DNA from: Blasia pusilla
Taxonomy: Eukaryota > Marchantiophyta > Marchantiopsida > Blasiales
NCBI GenBank assembly: GCA_050084515.1
Contig: CM114271.1
Location: 6,138,001-6,202,000 of the forward strand
Direction: 5' to 3'
DNA: 64,000 nt
Both the position numbers and the translations under genes were made by a program. Position 1 is the stretch's first letter; the number at the start of each line of letters is the position of its first letter. This document shows positions 48,250 to 59,900 of the stretch, piece after piece. The notes below the pieces were generated by a model. That model had not been told where the DNA came from. It did no database searches and was given only the letters and a program-made list of their open reading frames with translations.

Positions 48250-50950
48250 CCTCCATTCTTGATGGTCAACAAGTTTGGCATGGCACAAGTAACACTATGG
48301 ATGTGGATGAGTTTTCTTGCTTCCTATGCATACAAGGATGACAATCTTAGCTTGGTTTGCGATGATCAAGCACCGTTGTTGGTAAAACCCAATGCTTATG
48401 AGTGTGAGTGGGCTATAAGATTTCCCAAAAATGTGATGACAATATCATCATTTTTAGAGACATCTCAACGCAATGTTCTAGGTCACGTAATGCACATTAA
48501 CTTCTTGACATGGATTTTGAACTTAGGAGTAGTTGAGGAGCCTCAGATTTGGTTGAGACTCAATCAACTCTTAGGCACTTGCCTTTGCAGGTAGTACATG
48601 CAATGGCTGGGGGTGAGGCTTGAGGAGATTCGGAGTGACATCCATGAACTTCTTGGGATGTGATGTATATACATTTAGAGGTGGCAACCACTAGAATTGG
48701 CATGGTGCACGGCTCTATGCATCAAGACAAGTGCAAACTCTTCTATGATCAGATTGAGTACTTGAATCTCATAATATATCCGGATTGACTTGATATCCAA
48801 TAGAAGAATGTAGAGGTTACCTCACTTATTCCATGCCTTAGAGATTTTATTCTAGTTTGCATATTTATTGGATTGGCGAGCTTCCATTGACAAAAGGACA
48901 AGGGATTCAGTCCTCTAAACTTTCCGATAAAGGTGGATCATAAGTGGAATCGAGCATGAGAGAGCATTTCAATTTCTTGGGGCTTTATTGATGTTCATGC
49001 CTTTCTTGAAAAGACCAATTAGGGGGCGTTCTTTAGGGTACAAAATCCATAGGGATTGAAGTATGTTGGGACTTGAAGTGGTGTTCATCCAAAATAATGA
49101 TAAGGGTAGAGAGTTTATACCCTTATCATATATAACTCATATGAGGACGAGTGCTTAGTTCTTCTATGGGTTGCTGCATATTTCATGTGTTCCTAGTTTA
49201 GTAGCCCTATTAGTGTTATCAGTTATAAACAACCATTGAAATGGTTGATGGAGTTGGACAAGCTAATATGGAAACATGCTAAATAGGATCTTTTATTGTA
49301 CGAGTATGATTTTCAAGTGGTGCATGAACTTTGGAGACTTAACTATGATGCACATGGATAAAGTGGTAACCCATGCGTATCATATGCATACACATACCCA
49401 AGTTTGTGTATGCACACTCCATGCCCAAGTTAGCAAGATGGAATTAAAACTCGTTGGCTTCGCGAGATTGATAAAGAGATGGTGCTTGTATGGCACACAA
49501 CCATCGATTTGAGTTTTTTGGCCATGGAGGGCCATGTAACATTAACTTCAATGATAGGATCATATGGAAAGTCCTTAGATATGAAGTGTAGTGAGGAGAT
49601 GATATATGGCCAAGATATCGTGGAGGATGCCGATAGTCTTCGACTACATACACACTAGAAGCATAACAAGCATAATCAGTGAGAGCGGGATAAGATCCTA
49701 CGATGAGCTGGACATTTCAAATTTGAGGGGTTTGGAAAGAAGTAGAATACAAGTGATGGCTCATCCTTTACAAAGAGCAAGATTGGTGCTTTATGCCCAC
49801 AAGGAATCAAGGAGTTGGTTTGTAATTGGGTTTGAACATTGTTCGATGCAATTGCATCCACTAGCAATCATGGGTTAGGCTATTGATGGAATTCATATTT
49901 CTTACGGCCTTTACCATTGATGAAGCATCATAGTCGATATGTGTCGGTGATGGTCAAGAACTTCTAGATGTCAAAGTGATAGATTTGGTTATATTTCCAA
50001 ATAAAATAAAAGGAGAGAGAGAAGCATATACATTCCTAGATCGAGTGTTAAGTCAGTTTATGCACTCGTGGAGGTATTGACATACCAAGGTACCAAGTTT
50101 TGCGAGTTTTAGGCCTTGTATGATCTCTAATCGAGCGTTGATCAATCATTACATCACTTCTTGAGATCATCACGAGACAAATGGGCTAGCGTAGCGAGTT
50201 TTCTAGATCATAAGGAGGGGTTCGCACAAGTGTGGCTTATAGATAGGTCTCTAGAGGATTGGTACCTACCATTTCTGTGGTGGGTGATGGGTTACAATTC
50301 TAGTAGGAAAAAATTCTTGACATCCTTTTCACCTTATTTTTTGCTTATGGATAAGAGCCCAATTTAGCTGCGGCCACTCATCATGATGTTGGTGATGTAT
50401 TGAAACTTCATGATCCTTGTGTATGGATACAAGCATACTTTCAACGGACTAAGAAATTTCACAGAGTTCCGCCTATGATATTCGAGAACTTGGAAGTAAC
50501 ACAACATTGGGACACGTTGAGGTATGTGACTATTAAGGAAGGAGGCTATCAACCGATAATCTTGAGGTTTCATCAAGGATAATATCTCTACTTGTAGCAC
50601 ATGTCACCCACAACCTTGGATGTTCTAATAGAATGCACTATTTTGAGAATGCATCAGGTGATGTCATCTTATATCTTCTTGTAAGAGGGATGTGATAGTA
50701 TGATATTAAAGGACCATGCGGGTAATTATGTGTCATACCACCTTTCTAAACATTGATAAGATAGTTCACCCAAGTTTGGTAGTAGTACTTGCACGATTGC
50801 GATACATATTACGTGGATTTGCTAGAGGTGCAACCACCATGCTCGTCTATGATGAATATTGGAGAGGGTCACATAAGGTATGTGTGATGCCACCTCTTGC
50901 TAGGATTCCTGATGGACGATGGATGTGTTAGACATGTATATAGGGTAGGT
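48250..50950 (+). pseudogene. old Ty3/gypsy remnant, copy C (same lineage as A and B)
   Basis: Collinear but strongly diverged pieces of the same polyprotein are present: VLGHVMHINFLTWILNLG (48470-48530, compare copy B 30180-30240), DKCKLFYDQIEYL (48728-48768, RT), LKWLMELDKLI (49235-49270, RNase H), SLEDWYLPFLWWVMGYN (about 50250-50300), and IFENLEVTQHWDTLRYVTI (50478-50535). The PHD region ends DGRWMC (50914-50931). The RT catalytic part is deleted and stops are frequent. LTRs were not identified. It shows that the family, including its PHD finger, is old. Confidence 0.8.
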
Positions 50951-50989
50951 ATCCACTATCATTAAAACTAGCTCTCTCATGTTACCATA

Positions 50990-51090
50990 AGCCTCAACAC
51001 ATCATCTTCAACCTTATGAAGATATCCTCCGATCTCCTTGAAGACATCCTAATGATATTCTTCAAATTTTTGTAAAAAACGTGACACACG
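50990..51090 (-). repeat. dispersed repeat family D, fragment 4
   Basis: It matches the reverse complement of 45950-46010: TCAACAYRTCATCTTCAAC, then GATATCCTCCG, then TCTCCTTGAAG. It also shares an AAA.ACGTGACAC end with copy 1 near 10110. Confidence 0.65.
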
Positions 51091-51179
51091 CAGTAGACAT
51101 GTTGATACGAGGAAATGGAATGCCTACTTGATCAAGAAAGGATCCCAAAGTAACAATGCAAATTAATGGGTGTATTCCT

Positions 51180-52097
51180 TAAATTCCACAATATATATAC
51201 CATTATATATTGATGATCTTCAAGTGCTCGGAGGGAGCTTACACATTTTAAGGAGTGTGAAGAAAATTATGTGTCACAATTTTTAGATGGTCGATATGGG
51301 TCCAACAAAGTGGCTATCAGGGATTCAAAATTCAGAAAGACAGTTGAATACGTTTGAGTCAAATAAATTATATATGGAATATCCATGTGAGGTACAATAT
51401 GCAAGATTGTAAGCATTTATCAACACTTGTTGATCCTAGCTGCAAACTCAACAACGATATGGGAGCCCTATGTCAAAGTGTTGGAGGGAGAGTCATTGAT
51501 CTTTCCCATGGTTCATACGATTGTAGATTTAGCTTATCCAATTGGTGCCTCGGCCAAGTATACCAACAAACCTACAATAGAACATTGGAGATGTTCGAAG
51601 AGAATATTCAACTATTTGCATGGCACAATAAGTACATACTTGGAATACATGCATAAAGACAAACTATCACTCTTGAAAGGATACTCATATACAAGTTGGG
51701 GGGACGGTTTAGATGAAAGAAAATAAACAAGTGGATTATCTTTTTATTAAGTGACGGATGGTTTATTGGTGCAACAAGAAGCATAGTGATAGGGACTGCA
51801 AAGATTGTTGCAAACTCTACTACTATGGCCGAATATATGGCAAGTTCTCATGCTGCCTATGAGGTGCTCTGGTTGAGGTGCCTTTAGAATGACCTTGGAT
51901 ATGTATAAGACTCCTACAACCCTATAGGTTCATAACGAAGGAAGTACTATCCTGGCAATAACCATGTCCATCATCCTAGAACAATATATATTGACATCGT
52001 GATTTCTATGATGTCCAACACAACACACAACATAGCAGTTGATGTCCCAACCAAATCTCTATCTAACAACAAGCATAGAAAGCTCATTAAGTGGGAT
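51180..52097 (+). pseudogene. Ty1/copia RT-RNase H remnant
   Basis: YIDDLQVLGGS near 51206-51240 is the copia RT catalytic region. VDLAYPIGASAKYTNKPTIE (about 51524-51583), HWRCSKRIFNYLHGT, SYTSWGDGLDERK, ANSTTMAEYMASSHAAYEVL (about 51810-51870) and PTKSLSNNKHRKLIKWDC form the RNase H end in the usual copia order. A purine-rich AAGTGGGAT precedes TGTTGAAA at 52098, as expected for the polypurine tract and 3' LTR start. Several frameshifts and stops are present, and the 5' two-thirds of the element is missing. Confidence 0.85.
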
Positions 52098-52640
52098 TGT
52101 TGAAAGATGTTATAGTTTATTTAGTCGTGCCCTAAATCTAGGTAGCTAGTTACTAACTTAGAGCTCTGCCATCTTTTAGAATAATCTCAAGTAGCGGTTA
52201 TCCTCCATCATCTACTTAGGGTTAGCATCGATTAAGAAGATTTAAGGGTCATATATGCCCTCCCCAATATTCAAAATCTATGCTAAGAGTTTAATAATTA
52301 TGTTGTAACTTTTGATGAGAACTCCAAGGGCTCTGGGTGTGTAAGGGCTATGTTGAAATTTGTTAATATCTAGTTTAGTCATGCCCTAAAAGTAGTTAGT
52401 CAAATACTAACTTAGTTGGATACTGATTTAGTTGGCTAGAGATAACTTAGTGTTCCTCTATCTTTTTAGGGTGACCTTGATTTAGGACAATTCTCGAGTT
52501 AGGGCTGACCACCATCTGATATTTAGGGTATGGGTCTGTTCAAGAAATTCTAAGGGCTAGAAGTGCTCAACCTCATGTATATAATGTCTCTCTTTAGAGA
52601 GCAAAAGCTAATTCTACAGTATGCACAGTATTGATAAGGA
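52098..52640 (+). repeat. two tandem copia LTR-like segments
   Basis: The segments starting TGTTGAAA at 52098 and at 52351 are related in sequence (TTTAGTC.TGCCCTAAA, ACTAACTTAG, ATCTTTTAG). The first begins at the copia polypurine tract. Tandem LTRs can arise by unequal recombination. The end of the second segment, about 52640, is not precise. Confidence 0.55.
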
Positions 52641-52679
52641 CTCGTGAGACTGTTGATGTGTAGGGCAACATTGGCCCAA

Positions 52680-53440
52680 CTGCAGTGTGATCTGAGAGTA
52701 GGAAGAGGAGATTGAGACTAAGTTCTGTGTTTACTAGTGCCTCATTGGAAGGCAGGTCGTTTAGTTTAGATAGCTGATGAAGACTATTTGTGCTCAAGTG
52801 TTGTGAGCCATGTGTGACCTTTGAACTGGTGACTTATGAAGATCTATGTTGTGAGTGCAAGGTGTGACTATGTAGAATCCTTCTTAGTATCTGTTAGATA
52901 ATAAGAAGAGTCACATCATGGTAAGGCTCTGATTTGGCAGATGAGTTAGGAACTGATTTGTTAATTGTATACAAGCTGAAAGCATGGATGGTTTAGCTGA
53001 TGCCACTTCTGACTTTGTGAAAGGAGATACTTCTGCTGGTCAATCTTTTTCTCAGGCTGCATTGGCCTTGTGATCTGAGAGAAAGAAAGAAGAGATTGAG
53101 ACTAGGTTCTATGTATGCTAAAGGTGCACTGCTCCATGATCTGAGAGAAAGGAAAGGAGGCTGAGACTGAGTTCTATGTATGCTAGAGGTTCACTGGAAG
53201 GCAAGTCATTTTGTCCAAATAGCTAATGGAGATTGTTCGGGATGTGGTGAGAGCCATTTGAGGGATGTGTATTGTGAGTGCAAGGTGTGACTATGTAAAA
53301 TCCTCTAGAGAATTTGATAGTCACACTAAGATAGGGACCAAGCTAGTAAAGAGAACTCGGAACTGATTTGCTGATTGTGCACACTGAAATCTTGGATGGG
53401 TTAGCTGACACTAGTTTTGATTTTACACAAGAAGATAGGT
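52680..53440. repeat. degenerate repeat block with internal duplications
   Basis: A unit containing GTGATCTGAGAG, GAGATTGAGACTA.GTTCT, AAGGCA.GTC, GTGAGTGCAAGGTGTGACTA and GGATGG.TTAGCTGA occurs at 52680-53030 and again at 53070-53440. Inside the second unit a stretch of about 65 bp is itself duplicated (53069 and 53134). There is no intact ORF. Decayed translated matches between units (DGLADA/DGLADT) hint at former coding sequence. Confidence 0.65.
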
Positions 53441-53955
53441 CTGCTGATCTACCTTTTCATCATTTTCAAGAGTCAAAATTTGCTCTTTGTATCTCCAAAT
53501 GTGATAGGCCACACATACATGAATCTGGTCAGCCCCTCAAGATTGTACCCTCTCTACAGAATACAGATGAGGACAAAAACGTTATAAGCTTCTTTTCAAT
53601 TCTATGGATCTTAGTACACCCATGAAAGTGCTTTTTTATATCATCATTTCACTAAAAATTTTCAAGACAGTAGGCTACTCCTTCACTAAAACTCTTGATG
53701 AGCATCCCACCTGGTAGAGAAATAGGTGTTGCACGGCTCTCAGGACTGGTCTTTGTCAATGCTTCTGGCGAGTCATCAATTGACGATTGATTTTTCATTT
53801 GCTGAGGCGTTCTCTGCAGTTACTGTACATACTTTTTGCACCAGCTAGAGAAATTTTCCTGAAAGCTCTTGCATGTAGGCAGTTGGGATTCATCATTGGA
53901 TTTCCCACAGAGGAGGAAAAGTCCCAATTTAAACTTCCACTGAAGAAGAAAAACT

Positions 53956-56900
53956 TTACAATAAACCACCTGAAAGTGGGGTCACAAAGAAGTGCTTCAT
54001 GAGAGAACTCTGACTACTAAGCTTCTTTCTTGGTAACCCAGTTTTCAGAAGTCTAGGACCTACCGACTTAGGCTGCTCAACGAACCTGACCACCAAATGG
54101 CCATCAAGTTCTAGGCTGTGTAACAGCTCTCGTGCACTCTGGAATCATCCACCACAATTCATATGTCAGACTAAAGAAGACATTTCCAACATCTGAAGAG
54201 AAAATCTCAATACAATACAGTTTCTTTCACTAAATTGGAGACTTCAAATAACATTACTTCTTCAATGATAGCCAGCAGAAGGGTCTCAGACCTTTCAGCA
54301 TCTGAAGAGAAAATATCAGTACAATACAGTTTCTTTCACTAAACGAGAGACTTCAAATAACATTGCTTCTTCAATGACAGCCAGCTGAAGGGTCTCAGAC
54401 CCCGCAGTTTCTCAAGCATCCCAACCAGCAATATTATCCACCCATTACACTTGCATAGGGCATATAAGAAAGACACGTACCTCAGGGTTCAGAACATTTA
54501 ACTGCTCTATAAGCATGTCCTGGAAGTCCCACGAGAAGTACAGTGTAAGTAAAGTTTACAGTCATGCCACACTTACCTCCACTCATTTACAACTTTTAGG
54601 TGGCTCAGGTACTCTGAGTATTTCACAGTTACAAAGTTATTCATTTACGGGGAGCATAAGGCCAGAACCAAGGGATTTTCATTGAGACATATGCACTGCA
54701 TTCTGTACAGAAATCAGCTAGAAACTATTTTGAATTAGAATTAATAGTATTTGCTCCTCCCTGATCCAGTATAGTGAGGAAGATAGGTGAGAATAGATAG
54801 TTATAACTACAGTACAGACAGCCGTTTTTGGGGAATAAGTTATTCAGCTCCCTATTCTAGCTATATCTTAGGGTTTCTTTTAGGGCAGTCTCCATCTAGC
54901 TGCGCACCCTTTGGCTGCCCCCTTTCCCATCTCTCTTCAGCTCTTCCAAGCCTCTAGAGTATATCTTCCGAGCTTATTGCCTTGTTCAGCTAGTGCTAAT
55001 CCACTCTATGGTAAAGCACTCACTTGCCACTGGCATGCTGCTGCAGAAGGGTACTGAATCAAAATTGAGTGTTCATCTCGTTTTTTGGCCGAGTCTCCTG
55101 TGTATGAGCTTGTTATTGGTTGTATTCCAACTACTCTTTGTCCCAAGGTTAGATGAAGTATCTATTTTCTGTCTGCTGAAAGGTTGAGGGTGGAGTCGTG
55201 CAGGGAAGTAGCCTAAACGTGGCCTTGAGCCTCCTATTATCGGTGTATTACTTACAATGTGTTTTTTAGCCTTTTGACCCTTTGGGTCCCATGGGCTTGA
55301 TTCATTTACCATTTACCATTAGTTGCTGTGAGATTCCATAGTTGGGACCCATCCAGGCTGAAGTTTAATTGGTCTCAACAGTATTTTGATCCCTCAACTA
55401 TCTAGATTCCCAACACACTGCACCAAATTCAACGGTCAATTGAACAGGAAATACATAATAGTACTGAAATCACTGCATCACCCTGAGGACTCTTGTCTGG
55501 CCCACTCTCTCCCAGACCCTGACTGTCCCAACATATATGAAACTGAAACCCAAAACATACTATTCTGGAAAGGAGCCACTGTTTCTTCCTTGTAACTCAA
55601 TAGGTTCCCTCAAGTAAGAATTATGGTACCTCGGGAATACCAGGATGAAGTGTAACAATTCCCATTACCCGCCGAGTAAGGCCCCTCATCATAGACACAT
55701 GTATTTTGCCATATCGATTCAGCCAGGGAACAATTGGAACCTGTTCGTTCAGACTGTTAACATCTCCCTCACGGCGCAATGGGATCACCCGATGTTCATC
55801 ACTCCCTGCAGTGGTAGATGCAGCGGCAGTTGCAGACAAGGGCTGATCTACTCTTGAGATTTTACCATGATCTCCACCAGCACCTTTAAATCTTCTAGAC
55901 TTTTTCACCACCTGAGTTTTTTGGCTTCTCTCATTAGCATCTGAAGTACACAAGGGACTGCTGTAACTTCGTTGACTTTCCTTGTGACCTTCAGGTAGTA
56001 TGTTGAGGTGGAATCGTACACTGCGTGTAAACTCAATTATACGAACATGGTCAAAGGCCTTTACCTGCAAAAAGAACACAACAAAGTTAACAACGCCTGT
56101 ACATGAAGGAAACATGAAGTGCAGAATGAGAAAATACAGGGGACTGGCGGTAACATTTCAGCATTCCACTTGAACAAAATGGAACCAACCCACCAATATA
56201 AGAACAAAGAAGTAACAACCCATAGTTTACCTTTTTCACCAGGTCAAAAGACTCCATGGTCTGTACAGAGTCCTCCAATTTTACCAGATCTTTCTCCCCA
56301 ATGAGTCCTGTGGACACACACACTGTCTCATTTTTCTCTTACCAGCCAAAAAAAGACGTAAGGGTGAATTGGCTACAAAGCAACTATTCTCATTTCTAAG
56401 CGAGCCTTAGCCCTAATTATGATGTCTACAAAACTCTGACAAAGGGTAACCTAAACCAGCAGAAATCAAGAAGGTGATGGATAGTAAAATTTAGTGGAAC
56501 TGGTACCACTTGTCTTCAGAACTTTGGCTAGAGCCTCAAAAGTCAGCCCTTCTTCACCAGCTTGCTCCACAGCATGATAAGCTTCTTTTAGAACCTCAGA
56601 ACTTAGATGAGTGGGCGGCTTATTCTCATCTACACCAGATTTCAGAGACTTGGAATGCCAGTAAGTTAAACAGTCATCCAAGTTTGACCTGGTAGATGCA
56701 CCACATGTGGCCGTGCATGCAACTCCCAAAATTCCTTCAGACAAGGCTGGAATGCTTTCATCAGCAACTGAAATCTTGCTTACACTGTGTTTCCCATATG
56801 AAGACAGGGCAGGAATTCCAGCATCCTCTACAGTAGTTGCATTGACGGGATCAATCATGGTCCGATCCAGAGTAGGTGTCTGCTTTTGAATGTTGTCTCC

Positions 56901-59900
56901 ATTAAACCCTTTGTCCGTACTCATCAACGTGTTTGTAGAGAAAGACATGCAAGCTCTTTCGGATCCACTCACATAAGTATCTAAGATAGCTGCTACTGAT
57001 CTACCTGAGCGAGTCAAAGATACCTCTATGCCTGGAAAGCCCCTTTCCCTTCTCTCGCACACCCAGTTGGTGGAATATGGTGACTCTGTTCTGGATTTGA
57101 CATTCCGAAAATCCTCGCCTATTCTTTGTGCAGCTGCCTTTCGCTTGCCCTTCTCCTCAACTTCACCAATGTCATTAGATGGTAAAGAAGGGTTTAGACA
57201 AAACTCTTCCGTGGAAACTAAGGCCAGCAAATGTGAGAGTTGACCAGACTGCTGTTGAGGAGGCAAAGGCACCCAGCCCTTGTCAATCTCTTCCATATGC
57301 ACGTATAGCCATTTCTGGGATGATAGCCACTCATCACCAGTTCCAACAGGAAAACGAGAAGCTGAACAGTCATGGAAGAATTTCGGAGAAAGTACGAAAG
57401 TGTGTCCAACTTGAGCTGCCACCTGACACAGAAAATCTTCATCAGAATGACAACTGTGCAAGTAAACCAGCATGAGTCACTAACATTGATTCATTGAAAG
57501 ACATGCTGTCACTAACATTGTCCATGTGAAAGAGCTGAGTCCAATTTCCACTATAGCTAACCATGTCTCTTGGTATCATAGGATCTATGCATAGACATTT
57601 CAGGTACAAGCAGGATAGCGACAGACCAGTAATCCTTGTTCACGAAGAAACTTGACAGCAGTGAACACCTCAGCCTCTTTCAACCGTTGGACTGCATCAA
57701 CTAATGGGCCAGATAACTCCGTCTCTTCTATGCTGTTCAGCAACACCAGTTTCACTAGCTCAACAGCATTCGATATACCAACAGAGTTTCGTACCAGCTG
57801 TTCACTGGTCATTTCATGTACAGCCAATGACTTTCGCAAAATATTAGGGACTTGTTTGCGGACCCTACGTGTTGGACCTGCTGCAGTAAGTAAACGAGCA
57901 GGGATTAACCCACTTCCATGAGGATTCATCTCTTCGTCAGAAGTTGTGGAATCCTTGGTAGCCGTAACATTGAAGCTAGTACCTGAATCTGTAGTAGAGT
58001 ACATCTGTGGGTATGTCATCAAAGATGCAGCCCTAGCTGCTGCAACAGCTTGGAGGCTTCTGCTTAGATTACTGGAGAACGACGATGGTATAGCCGGGTA
58101 TCCACTTCTTAAATCTTCCACAACCACAGGGTCACCATCACAACTAGATGCTGAAATAGGTGTTCTACGTGAAGTCTTTGTTGTCTTCATCACCCCAGAA
58201 TTACCACGTTTGCTTACAGTTGATTTGGCAACATTCTTGCAACGTATAACCTCATCAAGTGCTGCTGCAAGGAATGGTTCACTCATATCTGCCCAATCCC
58301 CATCGTCTGTCCCAGTATCATGTCTGTCTAAGCCACTCGGAACATTTCCACACATGTCTTCAATTTTACTTTCCTTCCGTCTTTCGGTCAGAGAATGGTG
58401 AGAGTCGGCAGTTGCCAATCCAGAGTCTGAAACAGATCCAGCTGGAGGAGAAATACAAGAGGGTTTACCTCCAGCGTCCAAAGATTTCGTAGTCTGCAAC
58501 TCGCATCTTCTAAGATAACGGGCTGCAACTAGAGAGCACAAGCTCATTACTGCTTTTCGTACACCAAGGTCTTGTCTTAGCTGGGCCATCCTCCGCCGAC
58601 ATGCTACTGCCGTTGCAGGAAGATTTTCCATTGTACTCCAATCAACTCGTGGATACATGACGCCTAGCATGGCTCGTTGCCTTGCATACGCAGTGATCAA
58701 AAGCCTGTAAGACCACCAGTAACCTCCATCAATGCCCCAATTCCACCCATGCATGCTAAACTTGGATGCATCAGCCCACATTTAGTCCTATACATTTCTG
58801 CCAAACCTCAATATCCAGATGCTTCCCCACTCCCACATACCAGTATCATACACTCAAGTACACAATAGTAGCCTAAATTTCAAGCCTAATAAGCCAGCAT
58901 ATGTCAACGATCCTTGCTATTACCGGTCTAATTTCTCCGACCACAAGAATCTTCTTGAACGTAGTCGAGAGGGCTTCAAATTGGCTACAAAACTGAAATC
59001 ATTCATCGGCTGTTGATTACTGCCTTCATTCTCTTCTTCATCATCATCATCTTCCACATCATGATCTGCTTGGCCACCTTCCTCAACTCCTGTATGAGAC
59101 TTGTCACGCTTCTCCTCTGTTACTGACTCCAAGGCTAGAACATCATCTAGTTGTAATCGTCGTTGCTTCTTGTAAGCCTTTACATGAGAAGGCTCAGCAA
59201 GGTCATCTGAAGCAACAGTGCGCTTCCTCAAAGTTTGGCCTGTTTTTTGCAATGTCTGAAGACGGAATACTCTATTCTTTTCATAAGAAACTCGGAGGAC
59301 CTGTGCTACAAACCAAAACAAGAGAATGAATTCCTCTCTGAACTCCACAAAAAGAATGGTCTCAAATAAAAGTAAACCAATGAAAAAATGGAGATTTGGC
59401 AGCTTTCCTGTAACAATATAGAAACAAGAAGGCATCTCAATTAACAAGAAATGCCTACTTAATCCTGTTGACAAGGATACCCAGAAGTGTAAGAGGGGAA
59501 TTATGTACATCAATATCAATTCCAAATCTTGAGACCTGGCAGGAAACATCCATAGCCAAAAATTTCCACCCTGACAAGTGATTTACATTAAATTACAACC
59601 ACTAGACCTCATCTTCTTGCAGGCTCCTGTAACTTCAGGTGAACCATACAGCAACTCAAACACAACTACTACACTTTCAAAGGTACATGGCAATTACAAG
59701 GCATCCATGATAAAGAATTTGAGTTTCAGTTCCAGACTGAGTAGTGAAGTAAGAGAGAAGACCTGCTCCAAACTCAAATTCAGCTCCTTTGCAATCTTAA
59801 CACATTCCTGCGCAGATTTTCGTGTCTCCATGCCTCCTGCACCTACCCGTTTGAGCAGCTCCGAGCGCTGATCAACACTCATAATACGGAGAGAAGTCCA

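Noticed and set aside
58705-58781. Upstream ATG extending the GTF3C1 exon (MWADASKFSMHG)
   Set aside because: The acceptor TTACAG at 58705-58710 keeps the phase (CG|G) and gives a gap-free match to the homologue (LDR-LLITAYARQRA), so this part is intron.
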